Source: Gammaproteobacteria bacterium (GTDB lineage: Bacteria > Pseudomonadota > Gammaproteobacteria > Chromatiales > Chromatiaceae). From it: a stretch of 7,696 nucleotides of DNA. Below are positions 1 through 6,106 of the stretch, piece after piece. The stretch spans positions 1-7,696 of the forward strand of contig JAUVEG010000055.1 in the NCBI GenBank assembly GCA_030594925.1. Reading direction: 5' to 3'. A program made the position numbers and the translations under genes. The notes below the pieces were generated by a model. That model was given only the letters and a program-made list of their open reading frames with translations. It did no database searches and was not told where the DNA came from. The stretch's first letter is position 1, and the number at the start of each line of letters is the position of its first letter.

Positions 1-129
1 CACTCCTTTATAGAGCATGTCAGGCCAATGATCACAGGCAATGATGAAGTGGAGTTAACCGTCGAAGAACTCGCCTTCATCATGTCGGATGAACCGCAGA
101 AGCTGAAGGTCGATCCGAGCGAAAGCTAG
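1..129 (+). CDS. C-terminal fragment of an unidentified protein
   Basis: Reading frame 1 is open from the window edge and ends at TAG (127-129), giving 42 residues. The fragment is acidic, with two Glu-rich stretches (NDEVELTVEEL and MSDEPQKL) and the ending DPSES. It has no membrane segment, cysteines or motif I recognise, so no function is proposed. It is the only gene on the plus strand and converges with the TlpA-like gene. That it is the end of a real gene rests on the open frame reaching the edge, plausible protein-like composition, and the intergenic repeats that begin just after the stop. The start and most of the protein lie outside the window. Confidence 0.5.
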   Translation, partial: HSFIEHVRPMITGNDEVELTVEELAFIMSDEPQKLKVDPSES

Positions 130-130
130 G

Positions 131-182
131 AACCACGGAACACACTGAAGACACGGAAAAAAGAAAAAATGATTCCGTGGTT
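131..182. repeat. Inverted repeat with ACGGAA-type arms
   Basis: The arms AACCACGGAA (131-140) and TTCCGTGGTT (173-182) are perfectly complementary over 10 bp. The 32-nt loop is A-rich and contains another ACACGGAA copy (151-158). It starts two bases after the plus-strand stop codon. The sequence resembles an ACCACGGAA..ACACGGAA intergenic repeat I remember from many gammaproteobacteria, which is recollection only. It could fold in RNA from either strand. Transcription from the minus strand would produce a T-rich loop rather than a T-tract after the stem, so it is not a classical terminator. Confidence 0.5.
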
Positions 183-196
183 AAAAAGAGAGATCC

Positions 197-266
197 GTAG
201 GATGGCATAAGCGGAGCGCATCCCACCATTTTCCGGTGCAATGCGCTCCGCTTATTGACACCCTAC
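197..266. repeat. REP-like palindromic element
   Basis: A perfect 15-bp inverted repeat is formed by ATAAGCGGAGCGCAT (207-221) and its complement at 241-255, with a 19-nt loop. The outer ends GTAGGATG (197-204) and CACCCTAC (259-266) also pair with a single G-T wobble, so the whole element folds back on itself. This matches the look of the GTAGG..AAGCGNAGCGCATCC interspersed palindromes I recall in many proteobacteria. It lies between two convergent genes. Read on the minus strand, the stem is followed about 10 nt later by a TTTTT run (183-187), so it may help end transcription of the TlpA-like gene. That role is inference. Confidence 0.8.
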
Positions 267-300
267 ATTCTGCTGACAACTGAAGACTGCAAACTTTCTT

Positions 301-804
301 TTACAACCCTTTCACGATCTCCAGCAGCGCATCGTCATCCCACTCCCGGGCTCCGACTGCCGTATAGCGGATGTTGCCCTCTCTATCGAGCACGAAGGTA
401 GTCGGCAACCCCTTTACCGGCCACTGTTTGATCACATCTCCACTTTGGTCGAGCAGCACAGGGAAGTCGATCGGATAATCTGCACTGAAGATAAAGATTG
501 TATCCTCATCCTCTCCAACATTGATCGCCAGCATGAAAACATCATCTTTCACCTTGTGCCAGGCGCGATTCATGGAGGGCATCTCCTCACGGCAGGGAGG
601 ACACCAGGTGGCCCAGAAGTTGATGATCAACGGCTTGCCTCGATAGTCAGAAAGCCTGTGCTTTTCACCATCCACATCAACAAGCTCGAAATCGGGAGCC
701 GGCTGAACTCCCTTGTAGGGCGTCAACAACTGCCCGCTAAACGCAGATGCTGACCAGCTTAACAACAGCAGCAGCATCGATTGAATTGTTACCTGACGCA
801 TCAT
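301..804 (-). CDS. TlpA/ResA-family periplasmic thioredoxin-like protein
   Basis: The 167-residue protein is a probable thiol-disulfide oxidoreductase acting outside the cytoplasmic membrane. Residues 1-21 form a signal peptide: a basic start, a Leu run, and ASA as a likely signal peptidase I site before Phe22. The mature part has the thioredoxin fold of the AhpC/TSA-Redoxin type. It includes APDFELVDVDG at 36-46, the active site WCPPC with Cys68 and Cys71, and the cis-proline loop GLPTTF with Pro134. The length is normal for single-domain TlpA/ResA proteins, which reduce disulfides in partners such as apocytochromes c. The start is ATGATG with AGGTG about 7 nt upstream. It is last in the gene row after the malic enzyme and the exported unknown protein, but the 818-956 repeat lies between. 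The partner cannot be told from sequence. Confidence 0.9.
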   Translation of the reverse strand: MMRQVTIQSMLLLLLSWSASAFSGQLLTPYKGVQPAPDFELVDVDGEKHRLSDYRGKPLIINFWATWCPPCREEMPSMNRAWHKVKDDVFMLAINVGEDEDTIFIFSADYPIDFPVLLDQSGDVIKQWPVKGLPTTFVLDREGNIRYTAVGAREWDDDALLEIVKGL

Positions 805-817
805 CTAGGCACCTGAA

Positions 818-956
818 AAAGATTACAATACATGGATTTCGCCAGATATGGCTTCGTATTCAAGGCGCGCCAAGGGGCGCATACTTACTGTATGTAACTC
901 TTGGCGCAACACAGAAGACGGAGGCATAGACAAGCAAAGCTTGTATTTTAATCTTT
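818..956. repeat. MITE-like element with 15-bp terminal inverted repeats
   Basis: The ends AAAGATTACAATACA (818-832) and TGTATTTTAATCTTT (942-956) are inverted repeats with one mismatch in 15 bp. Inside is a second palindrome: GCGCCAAG (867-874) pairs with CTTGGCGC (900-907), and CATAC (880-884) pairs with GTATG (890-894) within it. The 139-bp element has no open frame of note and no transposase. It fills almost the whole gap between the exported-protein gene and the TlpA-like gene. I recall related GGCGCATACTTACTGTATG elements scattered in gammaproteobacterial genomes, but copy number cannot be seen here. RNA read through it would be strongly structured, which could reduce downstream expression. 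Confidence 0.7.
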
Positions 957-966
957 GCAAGGCGCC

Positions 967-1554
967 TTACCTCTCCTCAGCACATTGAATACCCCTGATC
1001 CAGGCCTCTTTTTGAACACCTGCAGCAGACCAGACGACCTTGAGATCAAATCGCTCTCCCGGCACAAGCCCGAAGCTGGTCATGCCCCAGCCATAATCTC
1101 CATGCGCGAAATTCTGCTGCGTAGGAAAAGTCGCCCAGCGAAAAGCGAGACGCGCCGCATCGATGACTTCGCCTGCAGACCATTCACTATCCCACTGCTC
1201 CTTCAGCTTGACCGGACTTTCCGCACCATTGTGCAGCATGCGCCACCGCTTCAAATCGACATCGATAGAAGCAGAAATTTCCTTCTCTGCGCTATTGCGG
1301 CCAATTGTCTGCATGATACAGCTTGTGGCAATCGTGTTGGCAATCTGTTTAGAAAAACCGCGCGCCAGAAAGAATGCACGCGTCTGGTCCGGCAGCAGCT
1401 GCGCCAGTTCCAGCTCGAAATTCCCGTCATCTATTTTCCAGCTGGAAAGGTCTGTCTGCGCATCGACTGATTGGGTCACACCCGCCAATGCCGGCGCAAC
1501 AATCAGCATAAAAATGATTGAACAAAAGTGGATATAAGATATCCGGAAAAACAT
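967..1554 (-). CDS. Exported protein of unknown function
   Basis: I do not recognise this 195-residue protein. Residues 1-24 form a signal peptide (Arg4, a long hydrophobic core, then APALA before Gly25), so it should be periplasmic; there is no lipobox cysteine at the cleavage point. The mature part has two cysteines, Cys79 in an ATSCIM context and Cys191 five residues from the end. They could form a disulfide. It is Trp-rich (RWRM, QWDSEWSAG, FRWATFP, GWGMTSFG, VVWSA), suggesting a compact beta-rich domain; no second membrane segment is visible. Its ATG shares one base with the malic enzyme stop (TGATG), with only a weak GGTGG ahead of it, so translation is probably coupled. A TlpA-type thioredoxin lies downstream, which makes a redox link possible but unproven. 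Confidence 0.75.
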   Translation of the reverse strand: MFFRISYIHFCSIIFMLIVAPALAGVTQSVDAQTDLSSWKIDDGNFELELAQLLPDQTRAFFLARGFSKQIANTIATSCIMQTIGRNSAEKEISASIDVDLKRWRMLHNGAESPVKLKEQWDSEWSAGEVIDAARLAFRWATFPTQQNFAHGDYGWGMTSFGLVPGERFDLKVVWSAAGVQKEAWIRGIQCAEER

Positions 1555-2801
1555 CAGCCACCAATGCCATCTTTGGCGACGCCTGAATCAATCGCCGCCT
1601 GCATCACTGCCGGCGCCACATGCTCTCTGAGGCGCTCATCCAGCGGTTTTGGAATAATGTAGTCCGGACCAAAAGCCAGTGACTCGATTCCATAAGCCTC
1701 CAGAACCTGCTGCGGTACGGCTTCATGGGTAAGATCTTTAAGCGCATTCACTGCAGCAATCTGCATGGCGTCATTGATACAGCAGGCGCGGGCATCGAGC
1801 GCGCCGCGAAAGATAAAGGGAAAACCCAGCACATTGTTAACCTGGTTGGGATAATCGCTGCGTCCGGTCGCCATGATCAGGTCATCACGCACCCCGGCGG
1901 CAATTTCAGGACGAATTTCAGGCACCGGATTGGAGAGCGCGAAGACGATCGGCTTTGAAGCCATACTCGCCAGCATCTCCGGCGTAATCAATCCCGGACC
2001 TGAGACCCCGATGACGATATCAGCCCCATCCATCGCCTCAGCAAGGGTGCGCCTCTCTGTATCCGCAGCAACCCCCCATTTGTAGGGATTGAGATCCTGG
2101 CGGCCGGTATGGATCACGCCCTCACGATCGATCGCAAGGATATTGTCACGGTGAGCCCCCAGGGAACAGAGCAGACGAATCGAGGCGATGCCCGCAGCAC
2201 CGGCGCCAATCACAACAATACGCGAATTTTCGAGTGTTTTTCCCTGCAGTTCGAGCGCATTCAACAGTCCGGCGGCAATAATGATTGCGGTGCCGTGCTG
2301 ATCATCGTGAAACACCGGGATATCGAGCTGTTCGATGAGCGCCTGCTCAATCTCAAAGCAATGCGGAGCAGCGATATCCTCCAGATTGATGCCGCCGAAG
2401 GTTGGCGCTATACGCATCACCGTTTCGATAAACTCCTGCGGATGCTCGGCATCGACTTCAATATCGAAGACATCGATATCGGCAAAGTGTTTGAACAGCA
2501 GCGCCTTGCCCTCCATGACCGGCTTGCCGGCCAGTGCGCCGGTATTCCCCAGTCCAAGCACAGCCGTACCATCAGTGATGACAGCCACCAGATTGCCTTT
2601 ACCGGTATAGAGGTAGGCATCTTCAGGATTGTCTGCAATGCGGCGCACCGGCTCCGCAACACCGGGGGTGTAGGCCAGCGCCAGATCGTTCTGCGTCTCC
2701 GCCGGCTTGGTTAGAGCGATAGCCAGTTTTCCCGGAACGGGTTTGGCATGGTATTCCAGTGCAGCCTGGTTAATGGCATGATCCGCATCCTGTTTGCTCA
2801 T
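1554..2801 (-). CDS. Malic enzyme, short form (malate dehydrogenase, oxaloacetate-decarboxylating)
   Basis: The 415-residue cytoplasmic enzyme is predicted to oxidise and decarboxylate malate to pyruvate and CO2 with NAD(P)+, linking the TCA cycle to pyruvate and NAD(P)H supply. The N-terminal malic domain has AYTPGVAEP with Tyr44, VITDGTAVLGLGNTG (74-88) and the Lys93/Lys99 region AGKPVMEGK. Metal-site residues fit Glu141-Asp142 (NLEDIAAP) and Asp166-Asp167 (FHDDQHGTA). The Rossmann loop is IGAGAAG (188-194), and SNPVPE and DYPNQVNNVLGFPFIFRG are conserved C-terminal motifs. The length matches the small bacterial type. It lacks the phosphotransacetylase-like tail of E. coli MaeB, although the catalytic part is MaeB-like. 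NAD versus NADP use cannot be decided by eye. It overlaps the exported-protein gene by one base. No strong promoter is visible in 2802-2835, just after the rpmE terminator. Confidence 0.95.
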   Translation of the reverse strand: MSKQDADHAINQAALEYHAKPVPGKLAIALTKPAETQNDLALAYTPGVAEPVRRIADNPEDAYLYTGKGNLVAVITDGTAVLGLGNTGALAGKPVMEGKALLFKHFADIDVFDIEVDAEHPQEFIETVMRIAPTFGGINLEDIAAPHCFEIEQALIEQLDIPVFHDDQHGTAIIIAAGLLNALELQGKTLENSRIVVIGAGAAGIASIRLLCSLGAHRDNILAIDREGVIHTGRQDLNPYKWGVAADTERRTLAEAMDGADIVIGVSGPGLITPEMLASMASKPIVFALSNPVPEIRPEIAAGVRDDLIMATGRSDYPNQVNNVLGFPFIFRGALDARACCINDAMQIAAVNALKDLTHEAVPQQVLEAYGIESLAFGPDYIIPKPLDERLREHVAPAVMQAAIDSGVAKDGIGG

Positions 2802-2835
2802 ATCAATCTACCCTACTCTAACCCAATAATTTTTG

Positions 2836-2865
2836 AATAAAAAAAGGCGCCTCAGGAGGCGCCTT
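2836..2865 (-). terminator. Rho-independent terminator after rpmE
   Basis: On the minus strand a perfect 9-bp stem AAGGCGCCT / AGGCGCCTT (2844-2852 with 2857-2865) closes a CCTG tetraloop and is followed by a run of seven T (2839-2845). It starts 22 nt after the rpmE stop codon. This is a textbook intrinsic terminator and would end the ilvE-rpmE side before the malic enzyme gene, unless read-through occurs. Confidence 0.92.
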
Positions 2866-2887
2866 GTGCACGTTGACAAAGTACAGA

Positions 2888-3091
2888 TCAACGACTGTAG
2901 CGTTTACGGAACCTGTCAACACGTCCACCGCTATCAACGACTTTCTGTTGTCCGGTATAAAACGGGTGGCATGCTGAACAGATATCCACATCCATCTCGC
3001 CACTTGTATCTGTAGAGGCAGTCTCAAAGCTGTTGCCACAACGACAGGTCACTTTGATCGCCTTGTATTCAGGATGTATATCTGCTTTCAT
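2888..3091 (-). CDS. rpmE: 50S ribosomal protein L31, zinc-binding type
   Basis: This small protein of the large ribosomal subunit has the L31 hallmarks. It begins MKADIHP, has a CRC pair (Cys16, Cys18) and a CSACH pair (Cys38, Cys41) that together form the zinc site, then HPFYTG and [11 protein letters not shown] near the end. With all four cysteines it is the zinc-holding (C+) form, the type that in other bacteria is exchanged for a cysteine-free paralogue under zinc shortage. I chose the ATG at 3091 (67 residues), although the frame is open to an ATG at 3106, because L31 proteins characteristically begin MK-x-DIHP. Neither start has a good Shine-Dalgarno. The gene has its own terminator and a candidate promoter at 3128-3156. 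Confidence 0.95.
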   Translation of the reverse strand: MKADIHPEYKAIKVTCRCGNSFETASTDTSGEMDVDICSACHPFYTGQQKVVDSGGRVDRFRKRYSR

Positions 3092-3127
3092 CGCATTAAG
3101 AACCATAGAATTTAATCAAGAGGCGAG

Positions 3128-3156
3128 ATTTTACAGAAATTGACGGCAATGCGCAA
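3128..3156 (-). promoter_or_regulatory. Candidate sigma70 promoter for rpmE
   Basis: On the minus strand TAAAAT (3128-3133, five of six matches to the -10 consensus) lies 17 nt after TTGCGC (3151-3156), a poor -35 with three matches. Transcription would begin near 3121, leaving a leader of about 30 nt before the chosen rpmE start. The -10 and spacing are convincing and the -35 is not. Confidence 0.4.
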
Positions 3157-3187
3157 ATTACAAATCAATATCCCCGTCACTGCCCCT

Positions 3188-4111
3188 TCAGACGTAAGCC
3201 AGCCACCCTTCATGTGCAGAACTGCGGCCATGCACCGCATTAAAATAGAGGCTTTGCAGCTGCTCAGTTACCGGCCCGCGGGAACCGGCGCCGATGGAGC
3301 GCCCATCCAGCTCCCGGATAGGTGTCACTTCTGCGGCAGTGCCGGTAAAAAATGCCTCATCAGCGATGTAGACCTCATCCCTGGTGATGCGTTTTTCGAT
3401 TACCTTATAACCAAGCTCATCCGCCAGTTGCATGATGGTGCGGCGGGTAATGCCATCCAGGGCCGATGTCAGATCCGGGCTGTAGATCACGCCATCGCGA
3501 ACGATGAATATATTTTCACCGCTGCCCTCCATGACATACCCCTCGGCATCCAGCAGCAGCGCCTCGTCGTAGCCTGTGTCAATCGCCTCCTGCAGGGCCA
3601 GCATCGAATTGATATAGTTGCCGTTTGCCTTGGCGCGGCACATAGTGATATTGACATGATGACGGGTGAAAGAGGAGGTGCGAATACGAATCCCCTGCGA
3701 AAGAGCGTTATCACCGAGATAGGCGCCCCACTCCCACGCGGCAACCATGACATGCACCTTGAGGTTGTCGGCGCGAATTCCCATCCCCTCGGAACCATAG
3801 AAAGCCATGGGACGGAGATAGGCCGAGTCAAGATTGTTCTCCCTGACGGAGTCAAGCTGCGCCTGATTCAGAGTGTCGGCATCAAACGGTATTTTCATTT
3901 GCAGAATATGCGCCGAACGAAAAAGACGATCTGTATGATCCTGCAGCCGGAAAATGGCCGTCCCTTTCTCCGCATGATAGGCGCGCACGCCCTCGAACAC
4001 ACCCATGCCGTAATGCAGCGTGTGGGTTAACACATGAACCTTGGCTTCACGCCAGGGAACCATCTCGCCATCGAGCCAGATTACACCGTCACGGTCTGAC
4101 ATGGTGGTCAT
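3188..4111 (-). CDS. ilvE: Branched-chain amino acid aminotransferase
   Basis: The enzyme exchanges amino groups between glutamate/2-oxoglutarate and leucine, isoleucine or valine in the cytoplasm, as the last step of their synthesis. It is a fold-type IV PLP enzyme. IWLDGEMVPW opens the domain and HYGMGVFEGVRAY follows. The PLP lysine is Lys161 in CRAKANGNYINS, and EGSGENIF carries the cofactor-supporting Glu195. FFTGTAAEVTPI forms the phosphate-binding loop near the C-terminus. At 307 residues it equals the common proteobacterial IlvE length. The frame is open to an ATG at 4138, but AAGAGGT at 4119-4125 lies 7 nt before the ATG at 4111, and MTTMSDRDG is a typical start. D-amino-acid and aminodeoxychorismate relatives share the fold, but the length and motifs favour IlvE. 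Confidence 0.96.
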   Translation of the reverse strand: MTTMSDRDGVIWLDGEMVPWREAKVHVLTHTLHYGMGVFEGVRAYHAEKGTAIFRLQDHTDRLFRSAHILQMKIPFDADTLNQAQLDSVRENNLDSAYLRPMAFYGSEGMGIRADNLKVHVMVAAWEWGAYLGDNALSQGIRIRTSSFTRHHVNITMCRAKANGNYINSMLALQEAIDTGYDEALLLDAEGYVMEGSGENIFIVRDGVIYSPDLTSALDGITRRTIMQLADELGYKVIEKRITRDEVYIADEAFFTGTAAEVTPIRELDGRSIGAGSRGPVTEQLQSLYFNAVHGRSSAHEGWLAYV

Positions 4112-4118
4112 CGAACAT

Positions 4119-4125
4119 ACCTCTT
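4119..4125 (-). promoter_or_regulatory. Ribosome binding site that sets the ilvE start
   Basis: AAGAGGT on the minus strand is 7 nt from the ATG at 4111. It lies inside the longer frame that starts at 4138, so it argues that translation begins at 4111 and that the first nine codons of the longer frame are leader. Confidence 0.75.
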
Positions 4126-4155
4126 TTTTGTAGAACATGAATGCAAGGGCTGAAT

Positions 4156-4184
4156 ATTATACTGAAACTTTAATCGATTGGCTT
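4156..4184 (-). promoter_or_regulatory. Candidate ilvE promoter
   Basis: The minus strand has a perfect TATAAT (4156-4161) about 45 nt upstream of the ilvE ATG. The hexamer 17 nt further upstream, AAGCCA (4179-4184), is a weak -35. The surrounding 4139-4200 is AT-richer than the genes. Transcription would begin near 4149, giving a leader of about 38 nt with the Shine-Dalgarno in it. No leader peptide or attenuator was found. Confidence 0.45.
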
Positions 4185-4287
4185 GAATCCTGTGCATGTT
4201 CTCGCAACCATCTACAACACCGTGCTTTACTTGAACCCGCCTCGGCGGACTCGAATGATGCCCGAAATTATTGAGAAGCTTCCAAAA

Positions 4288-6027
4288 TTATTGGTACGCT
4301 GATTCAATCATCTCGCGTGTCAGGATACCGTAAATATGATGAATGCCAGGTGCTGTCTGACGTTGAACATAGAGTGCTTGCAGCGATGATCGATCAAGAA
4401 TTTCCCGTGCTTCAAGTAGTGTCGCCCGGATATGCACCGAATGAATCTCAAGGCGTTTTCCCGGAATGTCCATCAGGTCAATGGTTCCCTTGCCGTCATC
4501 CCCACCCTCATCTTCCCTATCGATATAGCTGGCTAAATCCACTGCCCGCAGCAGAGCGGCCGGAGACTCCTCGCCATTGATCAATATCCACACCGGCCTG
4601 GCCTCCAGCACGGCCGCAGCCTGATTCTGATCAATAATCGCATCGCTGCGCACAAAGGATTTATTCATGGCGCCGGCAACACCCATGCCCCGCAGTGCAA
4701 CATGCACCGGACTACTGCTGTAGTCCATGCCACTGGCCTTGAGCATGGAGATAAAGAGCGACTCTTTACCAAACAGCTCACTGGAGGTGAGCGATGCAAT
4801 GACAACCACCACCATACCCGGCATAATGATTCCCGGACTATAGGTCAACTCCATCATGGCAACCAGTGCAGCCAGGGGGGCCTGCAGGCTGGCCCCCATC
4901 ATTGCTCCCATGCCCAGCAACGCAAAAAAACCGGGGTCCACATGAATGCCTGCCTGCGCACTCAGCTGACTGAAAAGACTGCCGAGCATTGCCCCGATAA
5001 AGAGCGCCGGTCCAATCATCCCTCCCGGAATACCCAGGCCGATACAGGCGGAGGTCGCAACCAGTTTGCCGATCACCAGCAAAGCCAGCAGCGACAGGCC
5101 GATGCTGCCCGTCAATGCCTGGTCAACAGTGTCATAACCGATGCCCATCACCTGCGGCAGCAACAGCCCGAAAAGCGAGGCTGTCAGTGCCGCCAGCAGC
5201 AGCCGCTGCCAGTGCCGCAAGACTCTGGAGTGGTGCGCAATCATCTGCACCATATGGATAAAACCAGCAGAAAGAACACCGGCTGCAATACCCAGCAGCA
5301 GGATAAAAAATACATCCGACAGATCACTGAGTCCCATTATCGAGACATCAAATGCAGGCGCATTCCCAAACACGGCAATGGAAACCAGTGTAGCGCTTGC
5401 AGCGGCAAGAATCACCGGGAGAAAACTGGCCAGCGTATACTCCAGCATCACCACCTCCAGAGCGAAGATGACGCCGGCAAGCGGTGTATTGAAAGAGGCC
5501 GCTATCCCCGCCGCAGTGCCGCATCCCACCAGTGTGCGAATCGTGTTGTTCGGCACATTCAGCCACTGCCCCATGAGACTGCTGCCGGCAGCGCCAAGGT
5601 AGACGTGGGGCCCCTCACGGCCAACAGAAAAACCGCCAATGATCGCTGCAGCAGCGCCAAAAAACTGCAACAGCAAACCGCGAAGCTTCAAATACCCCTG
5701 GTGATAAGCCATGCGCTCCATCACCCGCGCCACACCAAGCACATGAATGCCCTTGCCACCCCATCGAAACATGGCAATCAGGATCACTCCGCCCGCAAGC
5801 GGCAGCAGCATACGTGCCTGCCAGCCAAGGCCTTCAAAATTTTCGCTCTCTCCGCCCGGAAAAAAAGCCGCCTGGCTCTCTTCAACCAGCAAACGAAAAG
5901 CAACAATCACCAGGCCGGAGAGCACACCGGCAGCACAACCCAGCACGGCAAGCGGGAAAAGCGCATCCTGCTTTGCCAGCTGCAACTGGAGCCTCTCCAG
6001 ATTATTGCGCCACCAGCGAGTAATCAA
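4288..6027 (-). CDS. CLC-family anion channel/transporter with C-terminal CBS-like domain
   Basis: This inner-membrane protein has about ten or more hydrophobic helices (about residues 20-425) and a cytoplasmic tail (about 445-579). Using the TTG start, the family motifs are GKGIH at 91-95 (usually GSGIP), GREGP at 136-140 with the gating Glu138, LAGVIFALEV ending at Val192, and GLGIPGG at 330-336. The tail looks like a worn CBS pair; the second unit (TLLEAREIL..ALYV..GILTR) is clearest. E. coli ClcA has no such tail. Against ClcA, chloride-binding Ser107 is Lys92, proton-path Glu203 is Val192 and Tyr445 is Pro398, so ion choice and coupling are uncertain. The frame extends to a GTG at 6069, but AGGAGG lies 6 nt before the TTG at 6027. 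It follows the SPOR gene after a short repeat; no promoter is evident. Confidence 0.9.
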   Translation of the reverse strand: MITRWWRNNLERLQLQLAKQDALFPLAVLGCAAGVLSGLVIVAFRLLVEESQAAFFPGGESENFEGLGWQARMLLPLAGGVILIAMFRWGGKGIHVLGVARVMERMAYHQGYLKLRGLLLQFFGAAAAIIGGFSVGREGPHVYLGAAGSSLMGQWLNVPNNTIRTLVGCGTAAGIAASFNTPLAGVIFALEVVMLEYTLASFLPVILAAASATLVSIAVFGNAPAFDVSIMGLSDLSDVFFILLLGIAAGVLSAGFIHMVQMIAHHSRVLRHWQRLLLAALTASLFGLLLPQVMGIGYDTVDQALTGSIGLSLLALLVIGKLVATSACIGLGIPGGMIGPALFIGAMLGSLFSQLSAQAGIHVDPGFFALLGMGAMMGASLQAPLAALVAMMELTYSPGIIMPGMVVVVIASLTSSELFGKESLFISMLKASGMDYSSSPVHVALRGMGVAGAMNKSFVRSDAIIDQNQAAAVLEARPVWILINGEESPAALLRAVDLASYIDREDEGGDDGKGTIDLMDIPGKRLEIHSVHIRATLLEAREILDRSSLQALYVQRQTAPGIHHIYGILTREMIESAYQ

Positions 6028-6033
6028 ATTTCT

Positions 6034-6039
6034 CCTCCT
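6034..6039 (-). promoter_or_regulatory. Strong ribosome binding site for a TTG start
   Basis: AGGAGG, a full Shine-Dalgarno match, is followed by AGAAAT and then TTG at 6027-6025, in frame with the CLC protein. The next in-frame ATG comes only after the first membrane segment, so the TTG is the best-supported start despite being a rare initiation codon. Confidence 0.75.
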
Positions 6040-6067
6040 GCAACAGAGCTGACATGAGACTATCTTC

Positions 6068-6105
6068 ACCCTCTCCCCCCTTGTGGAGAGATTTGGGGTG
6101 AGGGT
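6068..6105. repeat. Short palindromic repeat (CCCTCTCCCC..GGGGTGAGGG)
   Basis: ACCCTCTCCCC (6068-6078) and GGGGTGAGGGT (6095-6105) pair over 11 bp with one mismatch. An alternative inner hairpin pairs CTCTCC (6071-6076) with GGAGAG (6085-6090). I remember this CCCTCTCCC..GGTGAGGG pattern as a common interspersed repeat in proteobacteria; copy number is not visible here. It fills the gap between the SPOR gene stop and the CLC gene leader. On the minus strand no T-run follows the stem, so it is not a classical terminator for the SPOR gene. Confidence 0.6.
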
Positions 6106-6106
6106 T

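Noticed and set aside
2109..2714. Plus-strand open frame of 201 codons opposite the malic enzyme
   Set aside because: It runs antisense through conserved malic enzyme motifs and shows no protein-like features of its own.
3140..4030. Plus-strand open frame of 296 codons opposite ilvE
   Set aside because: It is antisense to a well-supported aminotransferase, has no motif and no ribosome binding site; a composition artefact.
4229..4260. tRNA-like T-arm words (TTCGAGTCCGCC, GGTTCAAGT on the minus strand) between the CLC gene and ilvE
   Set aside because: No cloverleaf, acceptor stem or anticodon arm can be built around them. The short CCGCC/GGCGG palindrome (two-base loop) also has no T-run, so it is not supported as a terminator or an attachment site.
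4265..4293. Direct repeat AAATTATTG at 4265-4273 and 4285-4293
   Set aside because: Nine AT-rich bases repeated once, partly inside the CLC stop region; too short to separate from chance.
6002..6055. 17-codon minus-strand ORF starting at ATG 6055 and overlapping the CLC start (possible leader peptide)
   Set aside because: It has no Shine-Dalgarno ahead of its ATG, and its frame simply contains the AGGAGG that serves the CLC gene. It is too short to support from sequence alone.
4702..6057. Long plus-strand open frame of 451 codons opposite the CLC gene
   Set aside because: It is very rich in His, Gln, Arg and Ser, has no recognisable domain and lies wholly antisense to a clear membrane protein. 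It is open only because of the codon use of the opposite strand.
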